From assembly GCA_958510825.1 (NCBI GenBank), contig OY294046.1, positions 12,490,486-12,554,485 on the forward strand: DNA of 64,000 bases, given 5' to 3'. Positions 11,204 to 26,200 of the stretch are shown here, piece by piece (the first letter of the stretch is position 1; each line of letters begins with the position of its first letter). The stretch comes from Brachypterus glaber. Lineage: Eukaryota; Arthropoda; Insecta; Coleoptera; Kateretidae. Under the pieces are notes generated by a model. It ran no database searches. It saw only the letters and a program-made list of their open reading frames with translations, and had not been told where the DNA came from. The position numbers were made by a program, and so were the translations under genes.

Positions 11204-14200
11204 CTAAAAAATAATAATAAATTTATTCATTTATATTTATATAGATAAATTAAAATTGTTTTATTCAAAACCTCATTAAAAACACACTTTACTTAGACCA
11301 TTTTAAATGAATAAAGTAACTGTGTATGTACTGTTATTCAGGGAAAAGCCCTAATGACATCCTTAGAAGCATCCGATGTCTTTTGGACTTCCTCAGTCAT
11401 AGCCAGTTGGCGTCGTCTCTGCTTCTAATTATTTTTTTTAAATGATAGTTTTTTTATGTTTATACATATATATGTTTCTTTTTTTATTTTGATATGGCTT
11501 CAAAGGCCGGAATAAATATATTATTATTATTATTAATTTACCCTTCCTTACTAGGACAAACCTGGGTTAACAATTGGTTTTTAACTGACTTATTTCGACA
11601 AAAATAAAGAAATTTAAAAAAACTTTTGACTATGACGTTTTAAGGTCAATGGAAAACCTATAGTTTCAACCAAACAAACATATAGTGGATAACGCCTTGT
11701 ATGGTAAGCGTGTATTAAGTGCTATTGCCCACTCATACATTAACCCACACTGCCTTGAATGGAATTGTAGGGTAAGTAATTTCAGTGATATTTTTTGGAA
11801 AAAATGTCTAATTTTAGCATATTCTTACGAAAATCTTCTATTTATCTTAAAAACTTGCTACCTAGCGGCATTTCTATTACCAACAGTTTAATTTGATAAT
11901 GGTTTCGATACTCTGATAATAATATTAGAAAGAACTATAAGAGCAATTTAATTTTCTTTTGCTTATTTTCCTGCTATATTTTTGCAATGCTTGTTAAAAC
12001 AGTTTTCTTAGTGTACCTTAACGATGTGGGAAATAAGTCCACCACCACAGCAATTATAACATTTACAACAACGCTTGCCAGGGCAATGTAAAATGAAAAC
12101 AGGGTAATTATAGAAATATTGTCCTGAGCCCAAAACACAGATATAGCCAATAGGCCTGCTGTTAAACCAAATGTCACTAAAATAAAAAGAAGAAAAATTA
12201 TTCAAGAAATCATAACATTTTTTGGCTAAAAATTAATTTGAAATATGGATACGTGTACGGTTCTATAGTTTTGTTTATTGTTCGTAATTGTTTATCTAAA
12301 TAATATTTATGTTAAATGTAGTGTTTTAAGTATGCTAAGCTTGATAAAGTCTTGATTAAAGACGAAACGTCGCTAGTGCATAAAACTTAGTGTTTTTATT
12401 TTAAGGTTCTAGTCCCGATATTTGTTTATTAAATACTTTTGTCATTTACCAATATTGCAATATCAAGTCATCCGAAATATACAAAATTAGTGTTAAATTA
12501 CCCAAGTTTATTTTTTAGCTTATAATTTTTATATTAAGTAAACTGAACTGATTTAAGAAATGCTAAAAGTGACAGGTCTGCGCGGGTATAAATGGTGCAT
12601 AAACCGGACTTGAGCGGATAAAATTAGAGTCACTTCATCTTAGTCTTACTTTGTTCTTTCGTTCTCTTTCCTGAGTTTTCGTTTTTTGGACTTAGCTTTT
12701 TTCCTAAGAAAAAAACGAAAACCAGAGCAAAAACGGACCAAGTACAGATGAAGTGACCCTAGCGCAGATCCGTCATTTTTAATAGGGATTACAAAAATAC
12801 TTTTGTCATTAACCAATATTGCAATATTAAGTCATCCGAAATATACAAAATTAGTGTTAAATTATCCAAGTTTATTTTTTAGCTTACAATTTTTATATTA
12901 AGTTGAATAATTTTAGTATTTGTACTTTGTATTTGTAGGGGAAGTCAGGTTTAACTGGGCTACAGGGTTAACTGGTCCACCTGGATTTTATCAACTTTTT
13001 TTTATTAGTATTGGCACCTTAGGGCAAATTCTAGTGATATTTAGTTAGTAGTATTGTTTAAAGTATTATGACGGACCGTGTTGTCCACGTGTAAGTTGTA
13101 GTAAAGAAAGTTAATTTTTTCGATGAAAAGTGAGTATTTACCTTAACTTTTATTTTTTAATTAATACTTTTTTATAAATAGGAGGATCTAGACTAATATT
13201 TTACCTAATATACTGAGTATTTTATTAATTATTTTGCATAATTTCCGCCTTCTAATATCTTATTAAGTAATAAAATTTGATGATTTTATTCAGTGGTGTC
13301 ATTCAGGGTTAACTGGTTCGGGGTTAACTGGACCACTTATGTCAATATTAATTAGCTCGGGGTTAACTGATCCATGTCCAGTTAACCCCGGACCAGTTAA
13401 CCCTCAGATATATCTAATATTTAACATATTATGTTGTCTATTTTTATGTTAGAATTAAATTTTATTTGGTTTTAAATCGTTTTTATTCACAATAATTACA
13501 ATACAATAAATTTTTGTTAGTGGACTAGTTAACCCTGAGTAGTGGTCCAGTTAACCCTGCCCTATGGGGTTAACTGGTCCAGTTAACTGGTTTATCGTTA
13601 ATAACTTTTTTTATATAAATAATATTTGTCTGAAGTATTAATATGTTCTAACTATAGTATTAATTTACCTTTTGCTATAGAAAATATTTGAAAATTGTTT
13701 ACAGGTTTTTCAAAAACTCGATATGAAAAATAGCGGCCCAGTTAACCCCGACTTCCCCTATTTATATTACTATCAACACTTAAATAATTAATTACCTATA
13801 ATTTTCTTTTTCCCCAAAATATTAATTAAAAATCCTACAATTATATATCCACATATTGTTGTTGCTGATACTATAATAGAGTTTATGTACACTTCGGAGT
13901 TGTTTAAATTCTAAAACAAAATCAAATCTAAACCTTTCTTTACGTAATTGAAACATTTACAAAGGTACCCTCTATAGTACACTTCTTGCGGAAAAAAGTG
14001 GGACACTTAAAATTGTTTTGTTTAAATTGGATAATTAAAACTTGTCAATTTTGATGTCAAATATTATTCATATAATTATTCTAACCTACATTATAAAAAC
14101 TTAATTTCCACCACTAAGAAATTAAAAATCGGCTTACAGGTTTCATTTTGCGTCCCACTATTTTCCGATATAAGTGTATAGTTTATATCAGGGCCGGAGC

Positions 14201-17200
14201 AATGAACTAGAGTAGTGAGGGAACAGGAATGGTGTCTGAACGAGTGGCTAATATGAATGGCAGCCATTAACCGCATTCTTTACTTTAGGGGGTTCCAATT
14301 TTTCACACTAGGTGGTGCGATTTGGTAACTTTATAGGGAATGTTTTTATCTTAGGATTGGCCATAGTGTTTTATTGACAATACAAGCGCCTAATTGCAGC
14401 TCTCTGTGCAGGAGTTTGTTTTGGTTTTTTCTTGTTTAGTTTTTTTTTTTAATGAGGGGCCTTGGTTTAAGTTAACGTTGGTTTGGCGTCTGTTTGGTGT
14501 TTTTTTTTTTTGTAAAAAAATGTTTTTTATTTAAAATAACATTGAAAATGGCCAGCGCGTGCGCATGCGCAGTTTATCAAAACGCTGCATAAAGAGCTGC
14601 GCTCCTTTGACAATCAAATTTTCAGGGTTATGTCAATGGATTTAAAAACGAATATAAAACAATGAACTAGTTCATTGATATAAAATAACATTTCTCAAAA
14701 AAATATATTCCTATTTGAAAAAATTACAGAAATATATTAAATTAAAAAAATAACAGAAATAAAAAAACAATAATAATGAAAAACAACAAGGTAGGTAGGT
14801 AGATACCTTATTTTATAGCAGTTGAATCTTTTGAAGGACCCGAACCTCCATTCCTATAGATATGTAAATGCATTTTGGTTCTGGCGTGTAGATTGTTTAA
14901 TTCCTCGGCCATTTTCCTTATATTAGCCCCAAAATATATTGTTTAAATTGATTTTTGTTGTTGGCTTAAGAAAAGCATATGTATTAGTCTGTTAATACAA
15001 ATAATTATACTGCTTCCCTTCTTATCTCTTTTATTCCATGTTCTATAATTCATTCCTTGTTATTATGTCTCATGCACATTCTTGATATTATTCCATGCGC
15101 ATTCCTCTCAAGTGAATAAAAATAAATAAAAAAAAACTAACATATAATTAAGAAAGGCTCAAAAAGTCTGCTCAAACATATAAATTATTCAGATAAAGAT
15201 ATCAACATGTCAACCGTAAGTATTACCAGGAAAAACTATTACGATAAAATTCCCTATAAAGTTAGCAAATCGCACCACCTAGTGTCAAAAATTTGAACCC
15301 CCTAAAGTAAAGAATGTGTTTAATGGCTGACAACGTAGTGTCACTACTTATTTGTATTGGAATCCTGTTCCCCCACTCCTCCAGTTCATTGGGCCGGAGG
15401 TATTAATACGTTCCCAAACGTGGCAAATCTTTGGATTCATTTCTTAAATCTGGAAAGGTTATGACTTTTATTTGCTTTTTAAAAAAGATTGAATACTGAC
15501 AATTAAGGGGCCCATGTCCCAAATATTGCCAGGGTACTGGCAATAATAGTAAAGAACAAACTTACAAAAGATTAACAAACTAATAAAAAAGTACATAGCC
15601 CAACTAACAATTTAAGTCCTATAAAGGTTGCCGAAACCTAAAATGAGCTTCTTTATAACACCTTTAGTAACCGGTTCATGGTGACGGAAATCTTTACACA
15701 ACCCTTATATGACCCTTATAACATTAATTTGAAGAATCATATAAGGGTTACCGTTACCTTTTTTATAGACCTTATAGTATGCTATATACCTTTAGTATGA
15801 ATATTTTTTTTATATTTTCGGTTTCTTATATCATTTTTTTTACATAATTATTCTTATTTTTATACAAGAATCCGAAAAAAAAAGTAATACGTAAAGACAC
15901 ACTGACCGGGTTTCTTTGTGCAGGGTCACATATGAATTTTTAAATAATAATAGATAGGTAATATCTACAGTTATAATTATAAATACTTACTACCACACAT
16001 TCTTCTGATACTGTAACATTTTTTTTAGTTTTTTGAAATACTTCTATCATGGTGCAAAGATCATTTGTTTCTCCATCATGGTAATACTGATAATCGTTGA
16101 TGGCTTGAAATAACTGTGGAAGCCATAACCGAAGTGAGTTTAAACTAAAACAAGCCGTGAAGATATGTAATCCTATGAATTCCATTATATATTATTCACA
16201 TGAACCCAAATAATTAAAAAAAAAATTAAAAAAAAACTCAAAGAATAATATAATAATAATAATAAAATTTTCAACATTTTTTTTTATTTTCTTCTTTAGA
16301 AACACATAAATAAAAAAAAACTTTTTAAAAAAGATTTTTTTTTGAAAAAAAATTTTTGAAAAAAAAATAGTTTTTTAATAAAATGTTCAACAATTTTTTT
16401 ATTCTCTTTTTGAAAAAAACGAAAAAATATTGAAAAAACATTCTGAAAATGACAGCTATTAAATTTTTTTTTAAAAAGTTTAACCATAACCCATAACTTT
16501 TTCTTCCCCTCATAGAACTTGGTTTTGGGGGGATTATTTTAAAAAAAATAGGGATCTTCCCTCATACAACTTGATTTTTTCTGAAAATTTCAAGTCGTGA
16601 GTGAGTATCTTAGAATACTACATTTTCATAAAAAGAATGTTTACGACAGGGACGTTTGAATGAAAACTGTGAATTTTTCCGATAATTCGAAGAATCATGT
16701 ATGTGTAATTCGGAAGATTATTTTTTAACGATTTATAATATGTCAAACCAACTTTTATATTTTGTTCAACGCAAATTGATATAAATTATTTTATTACTTA
16801 TCTTAATATTTATAAGGGCATATTCTCTGATTTGGTTAATTTAATTACATTCTTAACTGCTAAACTAAAACCTTTTTGTTCATTTTTAAATTGCAAATTA
16901 TAGTTCTGTAAATAGTTTAGTCACTTACTGCACTACTGACTAGCGCGGTACTGCGCTAGATTTGCAAGCATGTTCATAAAAGTCAACCAACTAGTGAACT
17001 AGTGTTCTGTGAAGTCAACCTATAAAAAGTGTCATTACATTTTATAAAAAGAATATTTTGAGGTATTTTTTGGTAAATAATAAATTAATAACAATAATTA
17101 TAAATAGTAATATATTCATATTTAATTATTAATTAGTTTTAGGTATGAAATATTGTTGTAAAAGAGAAAAACAAAATACTACAGAGAATTTTCTACAGCA

Positions 17201-20200
17201 GAAAATTCCCAATATAGCTATAATATGATTGGACAGAAATAAACACGTGGCCAGAAATATTTTTAAATGATTGGTTGATAAAAACGTTTAAAAATAATCA
17301 GTATAATCATATTATAGAATTATTATAGAAATATATACTAAACTTGTTTGTTTTCTATATCAAGGGGTCAGGGGAAAAACGATCAGAGTCACAAAAACTA
17401 CTTTTCACAGAATAGCTAATATAAGGTTTACAGACTCATATTGTATGATTACAGTTGCAAAGTAACGTCAATTATTGTTTCATCTCGTCACATACTTATT
17501 TCACAGCAAAATAATATTACCTACCAAGGTTTTTAACATTACCTTTGAGGTTCAAAGCGAAAGATGCAACAGAACTACACATATGACTTTATCAAATCGA
17601 TCACAGTCCAGGACTCTGATCGTTTTTTTATGTTATAAGGCAGCCCAACAGGCTTAGTGCATTTACAATCAAAAATACGTTTCCTTAGTTACCGATGCGA
17701 AACTATGGACTTTAATTGTTTTTTTATGGTATCGCTCGGACTCTGACCGTTCTTACGCTGTATATCGTTTCTATTTAAATTCGTTACAGCGACTGTAATT
17801 GTTTTTGTTTAAAACCGACATAGTCACCTGAAAGCTTGGGTCGCGAACTACAAGATGGTGTATATAACGAATTTTCGACAAAAATGGACTATGATCGTTT
17901 TTCCCCTGACCCCTTCATATTTTATCTAACAGTAACAATTTCTGGTTCAGGGTTAATAGCTGATGTAACATTATATCATATTATAACACGCAAGATATTT
18001 ATTACTAATATTTTTTTTAGTAGTTTACTATTTCAATATAATATAAGCATAATTACAATCTGGCCGTTATAAAACAAACTTGATTTCGCATGAAGTTCCA
18101 GTATAGGTTTGTTTTTCTCTAAAATAGCAGTTGTGAACTGGTTCTGAACCAGGGCAGATAAAATTATGCAGTGCTCAATCGTATCGAACCAGTTTCGAAC
18201 CAGTTGTAACAATTTATTGACTTCAATTTGCACAGTCTGTTTTGATTTCCCGGGATGCGCTTAGCCATAAGCTTTATAGAGATTATTGTACAAAGAACCG
18301 AAATCCGACATGACCGTCTTTGATATTCAACTTTTATCGCGAAATATAACACTGCGAATTCACAATTTGTCAGTGCTGCCATGAAGCAATTCCGACCGTC
18401 AAAATATAAATAGATAGATTGAACTATTCTAAAAAATTCTTCTTATCAGAATGTAAAAAAGTCATTTTGAGTAGGTCAATAAAATTTTTGGTGTGACTTC
18501 CCACATGCCACACTTCATCACAAATGCCTGACCCCACTCCCCTAAAGGTGTGACGTATTTTATAAAAGGTATATAGTTTGATTTTTTACGATGCGATTAT
18601 TTCGCGTATTAAACTTTACCAGTTGTACCAACATATGTAACATTCTGTTTCATTCATATTCAACTAAATCAATAATTATTGATCACAGTAGCAACAACTG
18701 AATGCAATATGATAGTTTTTTGACGACAAAGACCGTCAAAATTTTCTCTCTCTCTATTTATTTGGTCTTTTTCTTCCGAATAATTAACCAGGGTTTCTCT
18801 ATACAATCATGAGGTTTCCAGTGCGCAAGTACTAATCGGATATATATCTTGACTTGCGCACTATCACTGATAAATTACTACTGTAGTAATTTCCACGTTA
18901 ATATAAAAAGTTATTATTAAAAACACACAAAAAAAATATCTTCTAACGTCCATTATTATTAACTTAAAATTCATCAGTTCACACGATTATTAACCATAAA
19001 TATATGGTTCACTTTAACTTGTACATAATACATTAATATAAAAATACTCTAGGCACATCATAGAAGATGGCAAAATAAAAATACACAAGGCACATAATAA
19101 AAGATGGAAAATTCGGTGCACTGGAATGTGCCAAGAAGGCTACACCCGTCCCATTTAAAGGCCACGCTGTAACTACCGTCAAAATTAGTTCTACAGTGGT
19201 ATCTCTTTCTAACAGTTTTTAACAGTTTAGCCAACGTTAAAAAGACAAAGTAATCAGAGTAGCCAATATAAGCAATAAAAACTATTTATATTTACCTTAT
19301 TTATTTTAACCTTAATTCAATTTTATATTATACAGTTAAACATATTAGGTAATAATATGTATTCAGTACTAAAATTGTTGCACTCAGATTAATGGCAAAA
19401 AAGCCATCATCTGTTCACAAAGGCTAGAACTTTTGTTTTGTATTTGTTTTTAATAGTAGTGACATCTGTTTGTTGGAAGGTGAACTTTTAGCATTGAATT
19501 TTACCTAGAACAGTTAGGGGAAGTTTTCAATAGTGGACTCGGCCGGGAAAGTGTCTCATACAATATATTTTAATTAAGTTACCATATTATTAGTTTATTA
19601 GTTAGGTTTGTATACAACAGAGTCATGGAGAGCCCCAAATAAGCTTTAAGCTTGTGGTAGGGGCTCTCCATTAATTTTGAGCATAATAAATATTCTGGAA
19701 TGACGATCTTCAATTAGGTACCACATTACCCATATCCTGACGGACAGCTTTTTACTTATGTAGTATGTTATAGTATTCCTGATTCGTTTTTAGAATGAAT
19801 GCCTTTTTCTTACTTTCTGCACCTTTTCATGAAATTATGAGGATTTTTAAATGTTACAAAAAATTTTGACTGTTTCATGTGACATTAACATTGATTAAGT
19901 GTTGGTTAATTTGGAACAAGACAATGCTAATAGCCAGAAAGTAACATTAATGGTCTCTATTCAAGGGCGTATCCAGGATTTTTTTTCGGGGGGGGGGGGG
20001 GGCAAAACATTTTTCCCTAAATCTCGAAAAGAATTAAAATTGCGCCGCAGGAGAAAATTTTTTCATGTTTTTTTTTTACTTCTGTTAATTTCCGGCATTT
20101 TTTTAATTCAAGTTTTCAAAATTCAAATAAAAAAATAAGAAAGCCCTACTACTACTTACCGCAGGTAAAAAATTTTACAACTGTGCTGGTCTATTTAAAT

Positions 20201-23200
20201 TTAAAGGCGGTATAAGTTCTAGCGCCGTAGGCGAAAATATTGACAAATTTCAAGCTTAGGTTTTATAAACTCCAATAAAACAGAACGTATAAAAGCTACA
20301 GCGCCGCAGGCGATTTTTTTTTATAAATTTTATAGCCTATTTGAATTTTAGAAGTATTACTATTTAAAGTTTAAATGCAGTTAGGCGTTTTTTTTTAGAA
20401 ATTTTATAGTCTATTTTAATTTTAAAAGTGTATTTAAAGTTTAAATGCAAAAAAACTCTTCTTACGAATTTGAAGGTGTATGGTTGACTTGGAAAAGAGC
20501 CTGCATATTTGCTTCGCTTTGTGTCCTTTGTGTTCTGGGGAGTAAAAAAGCTATAGCGCCGCAGGCGAATTTTTTTGGAAATGTTATAGTCTATTTTAAT
20601 TTTAAAAGTGTATTTAAAGTTTAAATGCAAAAAAATGTAGCGCCGCAGGCGAAAATTTTTACGAACTTGAAGGTGTATGGTTCACTTGGAAAAGAGCGTG
20701 AATATTTGCTTCGCTTTGTGCCCTTATCGTTCTGGGGGAATAAATAAGTTATAGCGCGGTAGGCGAATTTTTTTAGAAATTTTATAGTCTATTTTAATTT
20801 TGAAAGTGTATTTAAAGTTTAAAAGCAAGAAAAGTCTAGCGCCACAGGCGAAGTTTTTTAAGAATTTGAATCTGTATGGTCCACTTGGAAAAGAGAGTGC
20901 ATATTTGCTTCGCTTTGTGCCCTTATCGTTCTGGGGGATTAAAAAAGCTATAGCGCCGCAGGCGAAAGGTTTTAGAAATGTTATAGTCTATTTTAATTTT
21001 AAAAGTGTATTTAAAGTTTAAATGCAAAAAAAGTCTCGCGCCGCAGGCGAAAATTTTTACGAATTTGAAGGTGTATGGTCGACTTGAAAAAGAGCCTGCA
21101 TATTTGCTTAGCTTTGTGTCCTTATCGTTCTGGGGGAGTCAAAATAAAGTATAAACTATTTATTATAAACCGAGTCGCGGAGAAGCTTTACAAATTTTTA
21201 GATTTTCGTATAAAATTTTAGGATTTCGAGGGGCCCGGGCCCCCCCTGGATACGGCCTTGTCTCTATTAAACACTTACCTCAACATAAATAAAAATTGGA
21301 GAGAGCATACCAAAATAATTTTTCCTAAAAGTGGAGGCATAAATAATGGAACAATCTGACTCCATCCCTCCTGCAAGACTTCCAATTTAGATCGATTTTC
21401 TGTAATTATTTTATGATTTGAATTTCCATTATTTTTGATTTCATTTACTAATTGAACTATCTAGAAAAACAAGTATGATATACTTTATATATTATATTGA
21501 GATATCAGCTCATAAAATATTTGTAATTATTAGTAGTTTCGGAAAGTGCAGAAAAGTATCACATAATATATATTAGGGGAAATCAGGGTTAACTGGGCCA
21601 CAGGGTTAACTGGTCCACCTGCATTTTATCAAGTTTGTTTATTAGCATTAGTGATATTTACTTAGTAGTATTGTTTAAAGTATTATGGCGGATTGTGTTG
21701 CCCACGTGTAAGTTGTAGTAAAGAAAGTTCATTTTTTTCGATGAAAAGTAGGTATATACCTTAACTTTTATTTTTTAATTAATACTTTATTATTAATAGG
21801 AGGATCTAGACTAATATTTTACCTAATATATTGAGTATTTTGTTAATTATTCTGCATAATTGCCGCCTTTTAATATCTAATTAAGTATTAAAATTTTATG
21901 ATTTCATTCAGCGGTTTCACTCAGGGTTAACTGGTTCGAGGTTAACTGAACATGGTCAAAATCACTTATGTCAATATTAATTAGTTCGGGTTTAACTGGG
22001 CCATGTCCAGTTAACCCCGGACCAATTAATCCTGAGATGTATCTAATATTTTACATATTATGTTGTCTATTTTTATGTTAGAATTAAATTTCATTTGAGT
22101 TTAAATCGTTTTTATTCACAATAATTACAATACAATATATTTTTGTTAGTGGATCAGTTAACCCTGAGCGGGGTTATAACTTTTTTTATATAAATAGTAT
22201 TTGTCTGAAGTATTAATATGTTCTAACTATACTAATAATCTACCTTTGCTATAGAAAATATTTGAATATTGTTTACAAGTTTTTCAAAAACTCGATATGA
22301 AAAAAAGCTGCCCAGTTAACCCCGACTTCCCCTAATAATAATAATAATAATATTTATTTATCACATAATATATATTACACTGACAATTCGTTACCGTAGT
22401 AAATACTAAACGTTTAGTAGTGAAAAGTATCTATTCAAAATTTGTTGTATTAAAACAGTCGACTAAGGTATAAAACACCTTTTATAGGTCCCAGAAAGAC
22501 TATAAATAAATAAATACATAAATAAATAAATATATGAAACTGCACTATGGTCCGGGAAGCCCTCATTTTTAGCATTAATTCCACTTAAAACTAAGGACAT
22601 ACCCACAAGCTCGCATAACAACATAGTACATATGCGATGCCGTGATTGGCTTGATGTGTCTCCATGTATCTTGTAAGCCAATCACGGCATCGCATTCTCA
22701 TGTTTTATGTTCTTATGCAAGCTTCTGGATAGGCTTTAAGATTTAAAAAGTATGTCGTTATAATTATGAAATGTTTAACATAAATATGAAATAAATTTAT
22801 TAAGTACTTTATGCCTGAGACTTATTCAAACTTAAAAATTATTTTAAAAATTTCATTAATATTTTCATTTTGTAAATTGTATATTCTCGTACGCAATAGT
22901 TGTACCTCCCCTTCTTTTTGTTGTAGACTTACATCATGGACTATAATTTACCGTAATAATATTTGTGACCTGGTCTATGAAAAGGGGGCTTAGGTGTCAT
23001 AAAATCATTTTCCACTTTTTTGCCGATTCGGATAGAGTTTGAGACGCACTTTCAGCTTTTTTCGAAAACTTGTTTTCGCACGTAAGCCCCCTTTTCATAG
23101 ACCAGGTCACATATATAAAAAGGAATTTGTGTACTTAATTCTTAGGCTATTTATTTGTTGATCTTTGGGTTTTTTAGCTTATGACATTATGACTTTCGTT

Positions 23201-26200
23201 TAAAAGTTCCCTGAAGTTCCACAGGATTTTTTAGATTTTTTTGCAGCAAATTTTGGCTTAAAAAAAAGTCACATGTCAAATTGATAACCTCCCCCTTTTT
23301 GGAAGACGGTTGAAAAGTGGTGGCTTTTTGGCGATTTTTTGGTTTCGCCAAGAAAAAAAAATAATATGTAAAATGATGCACGGATGAATAATAAAAAAAT
23401 GGACTATGCATTTATCTTACATTTTTAGAACGGGAGGTCGTAGAAACTCGAAATTTAATATGTGATGACAATGACAAACTAAAATCAACAAAACCAAAAA
23501 ACAAGATAGTGGACCTTTGAAAGTGACTTTTTTTTAACTGGAGTTCGTAGTAACTTGAAATTCGGTATTTAGGGATACAATGAAAAACAAAAATCATCAA
23601 AACCATAAACCTAGATGGTCGACCTGTCCAAAGTCATATCTTTCGAAAGGGAAGTCGTAGAAGCTTGAAGTTTGGTATGTAGGGTGGTATGTATTTGGTA
23701 TGTAATGACAAACAAAAATTAACAACACAAAAAAACAAGATGGCCGACTTGTACATGTATATCTTTCGAACGGGAGGTCGTAGAAACATGAAATTTGGTA
23801 TGTAAGTAATTGATAATAATTAAAAATTCGTTAAAAATCGATAAAATAATAAAAATTAGATAAAGCCGAAAATAAAAAAAGTTCAAAGTTTCAAATTTAA
23901 GGATTAATGACCTCATTTTAAATACGCAATATTCTATTTTTTATTCTTATTGTCAAATTGAATTTAAGCTACCCAAAAAAGCACATTAACAATTTAAAGT
24001 AAAACTTTATTTATAAATTTAACTATTATAGAGTCCATATTGGACCACCATTTTGAATTTTTGACTTTTAATGCCATATTCGGTTTAAGTATTCTAAAAT
24101 ACCTCCCTACACCAATTTTTATACCTGTAGCGTAAACAGCCCAATTAATGCCATTTTTGGGTATCGCCCGGACCATAGTGCACTGGTTGTTACAGTAATA
24201 CTTAACGTTGTTATAGTTCCGTTAACTGTAACAACCATTGAATGGTTACTAAGCAAATTATCAGCATATAAAATAGGTGAGCAAATCAAGCCTTTAGGGC
24301 GTTGATGGCATTGCATGACGAGGCGAAGCAAAAACCTTTTTTCGGGCATTGAAGCACAGATAACTATTTCTAGTTTTTTTTTTAATAGGTTCCAATATAG
24401 TATATTATACAGGGTTATTCAGAAATAAGTTCGACAAATTTAAGAGGTGATTCTACTTTAAAAAATATGAAAAAAAGTTCCTATAAAGGTTGGTCCGGAA
24501 GGGAGCTACGCCCCTACAGTACACATCTAAAAAGTAGTTTTTAATTACCATTTCTGAAACCCTATAAAGCACAGTAAGGAATTTTTGCACGCCTTAACAT
24601 TGATAAAGGCTATCATTTCATGTAATTTTTATTCAGTAATTTTAACCAGGGGGGTGCGAAATGGGGGGGGGGGGCGATGTCACTTTTTTGCCCCAAACTT
24701 TTTTATCCGTAGATTTTGTGACATTTTTACAATAAAATATTAATCTTGAATTAAAAATACAGAAAAAAGGTACTCTTTATGTAACACTGTAGGGCCAACA
24801 ATTGCAATTAAAGACGCAACTTCACGTTCTGAGCATCAAAAATAGGAACTAAAAAATGCATCAATAAAAAATTTAACTACTAAAATTTACTGAAGGGTGA
24901 TTTAACATTAAAAACTGTGAAAAAAAGCTAATATACAGTCGGTGCATTAAGTCTGGAATCACCCGAATAACTTTTTAGTTACAAGTAAAATACAAAAATC
25001 CTCAGACAGGTCGATTTATATTTTTAATTCTGCAAATTTTGGTCTAAAAAAAGTTATCAAAATTATGGTGTAATAAAAGTTATTAAAATTTGCACCCCCT
25101 TGCACCCTCACCCCCCAACTTTTTTTTTCAAATAGCAACCTACCCCTTGTGATACATAATTGGAAAGGTAATTTAATAAGCTTTCCAACAGTGTATGATA
25201 AAGCCTAATTTGTTAAAGGGTCTATGAAAAAACGCATGTTTTATTTAAACATTGTTTGTGTGAAATATTACGCATAATATGGTAATTGTTGCCCTATTTC
25301 CTACTTGGCACCTTCCTGAGAATCTAAATAAGGTTGTTTTAAACTTATTGTAATATTTTATACCCTGTTGAAAAATGCAATTTTTTTTCTTTTTATTGAC
25401 CAATTTTATGTTTACTATTTAATCGATTTTAATCCCGTTTTTTTACTGTCCACTGTCAAAGAGCTGAAGGACATCAATTTGAACATTTATAGTGAACTAA
25501 AGTTATACTTTACATGTCTTTATAATAAACTAAATTGTGCATTTTATCATTAGCCCTTTACCAAATTAGGCTTTATTATACACCGTTGGAAAGCTTATTA
25601 AATTACCTTTCCAACGAAGTGTCACAAGGGGTAGGTTGCTGTTTGAAAAAAAAAGTTGGGTGGTGAGGGTGCAAGGGGGTGCAAATTTTAATAACTTTTA
25701 TTACACCATAATTTGCAAAATTAAAAATAAAAATCGACCTATCCGAGGGTTTTTGTGTTTTACTTGTAACTAAAAAGTTAATCGGGTGATTCCAGACTTA
25801 ATGCACGCACTGTATATCTAGGTTCGAAAATCAGTTTTAAGAGTACCAAGGCCTCTTAAAGAGTAACACTTTTTAACGGACCGTAGCTCCCTTAAAATTT
25901 ATTTGTAGATATTTGTGTATGGGAAGTTTTTTTTTGTAGTTTTAAATTTAGTATCTCTTTGCAGTATTTCGCACGCCCCTGTTTAAAATTACTAAATAAA
26001 AATTATATGAAATGATAGCCTTTATCAGTGCTAACGCATGTGCAAAAAATTGTTACTGTGGTTTATAGGATTCCAGAAGAATTAAACAAAAACTACTTTT
26101 TAGATGTATCCTTAGGAGGGTCGTAGCTCCCTTAGCACTAATTTAAGGACCAACCTTTACAGGAACTTTTTTTCATATTTTTTAACGCAGAATCACCTTT

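Noticed and set aside
16145..16190. Longer version of gene A exon starting at ATAG near 16171 (GLHIFTACF...)
   Set aside because: Does not keep frame with the preceding exon; the TTTTAG site at 16145 does and restores SLNSLRLWLP.
23412..23812. CRISPR-like array
   Set aside because: Units are long, imperfect and have homologous spacers; the DNA is eukaryotic.
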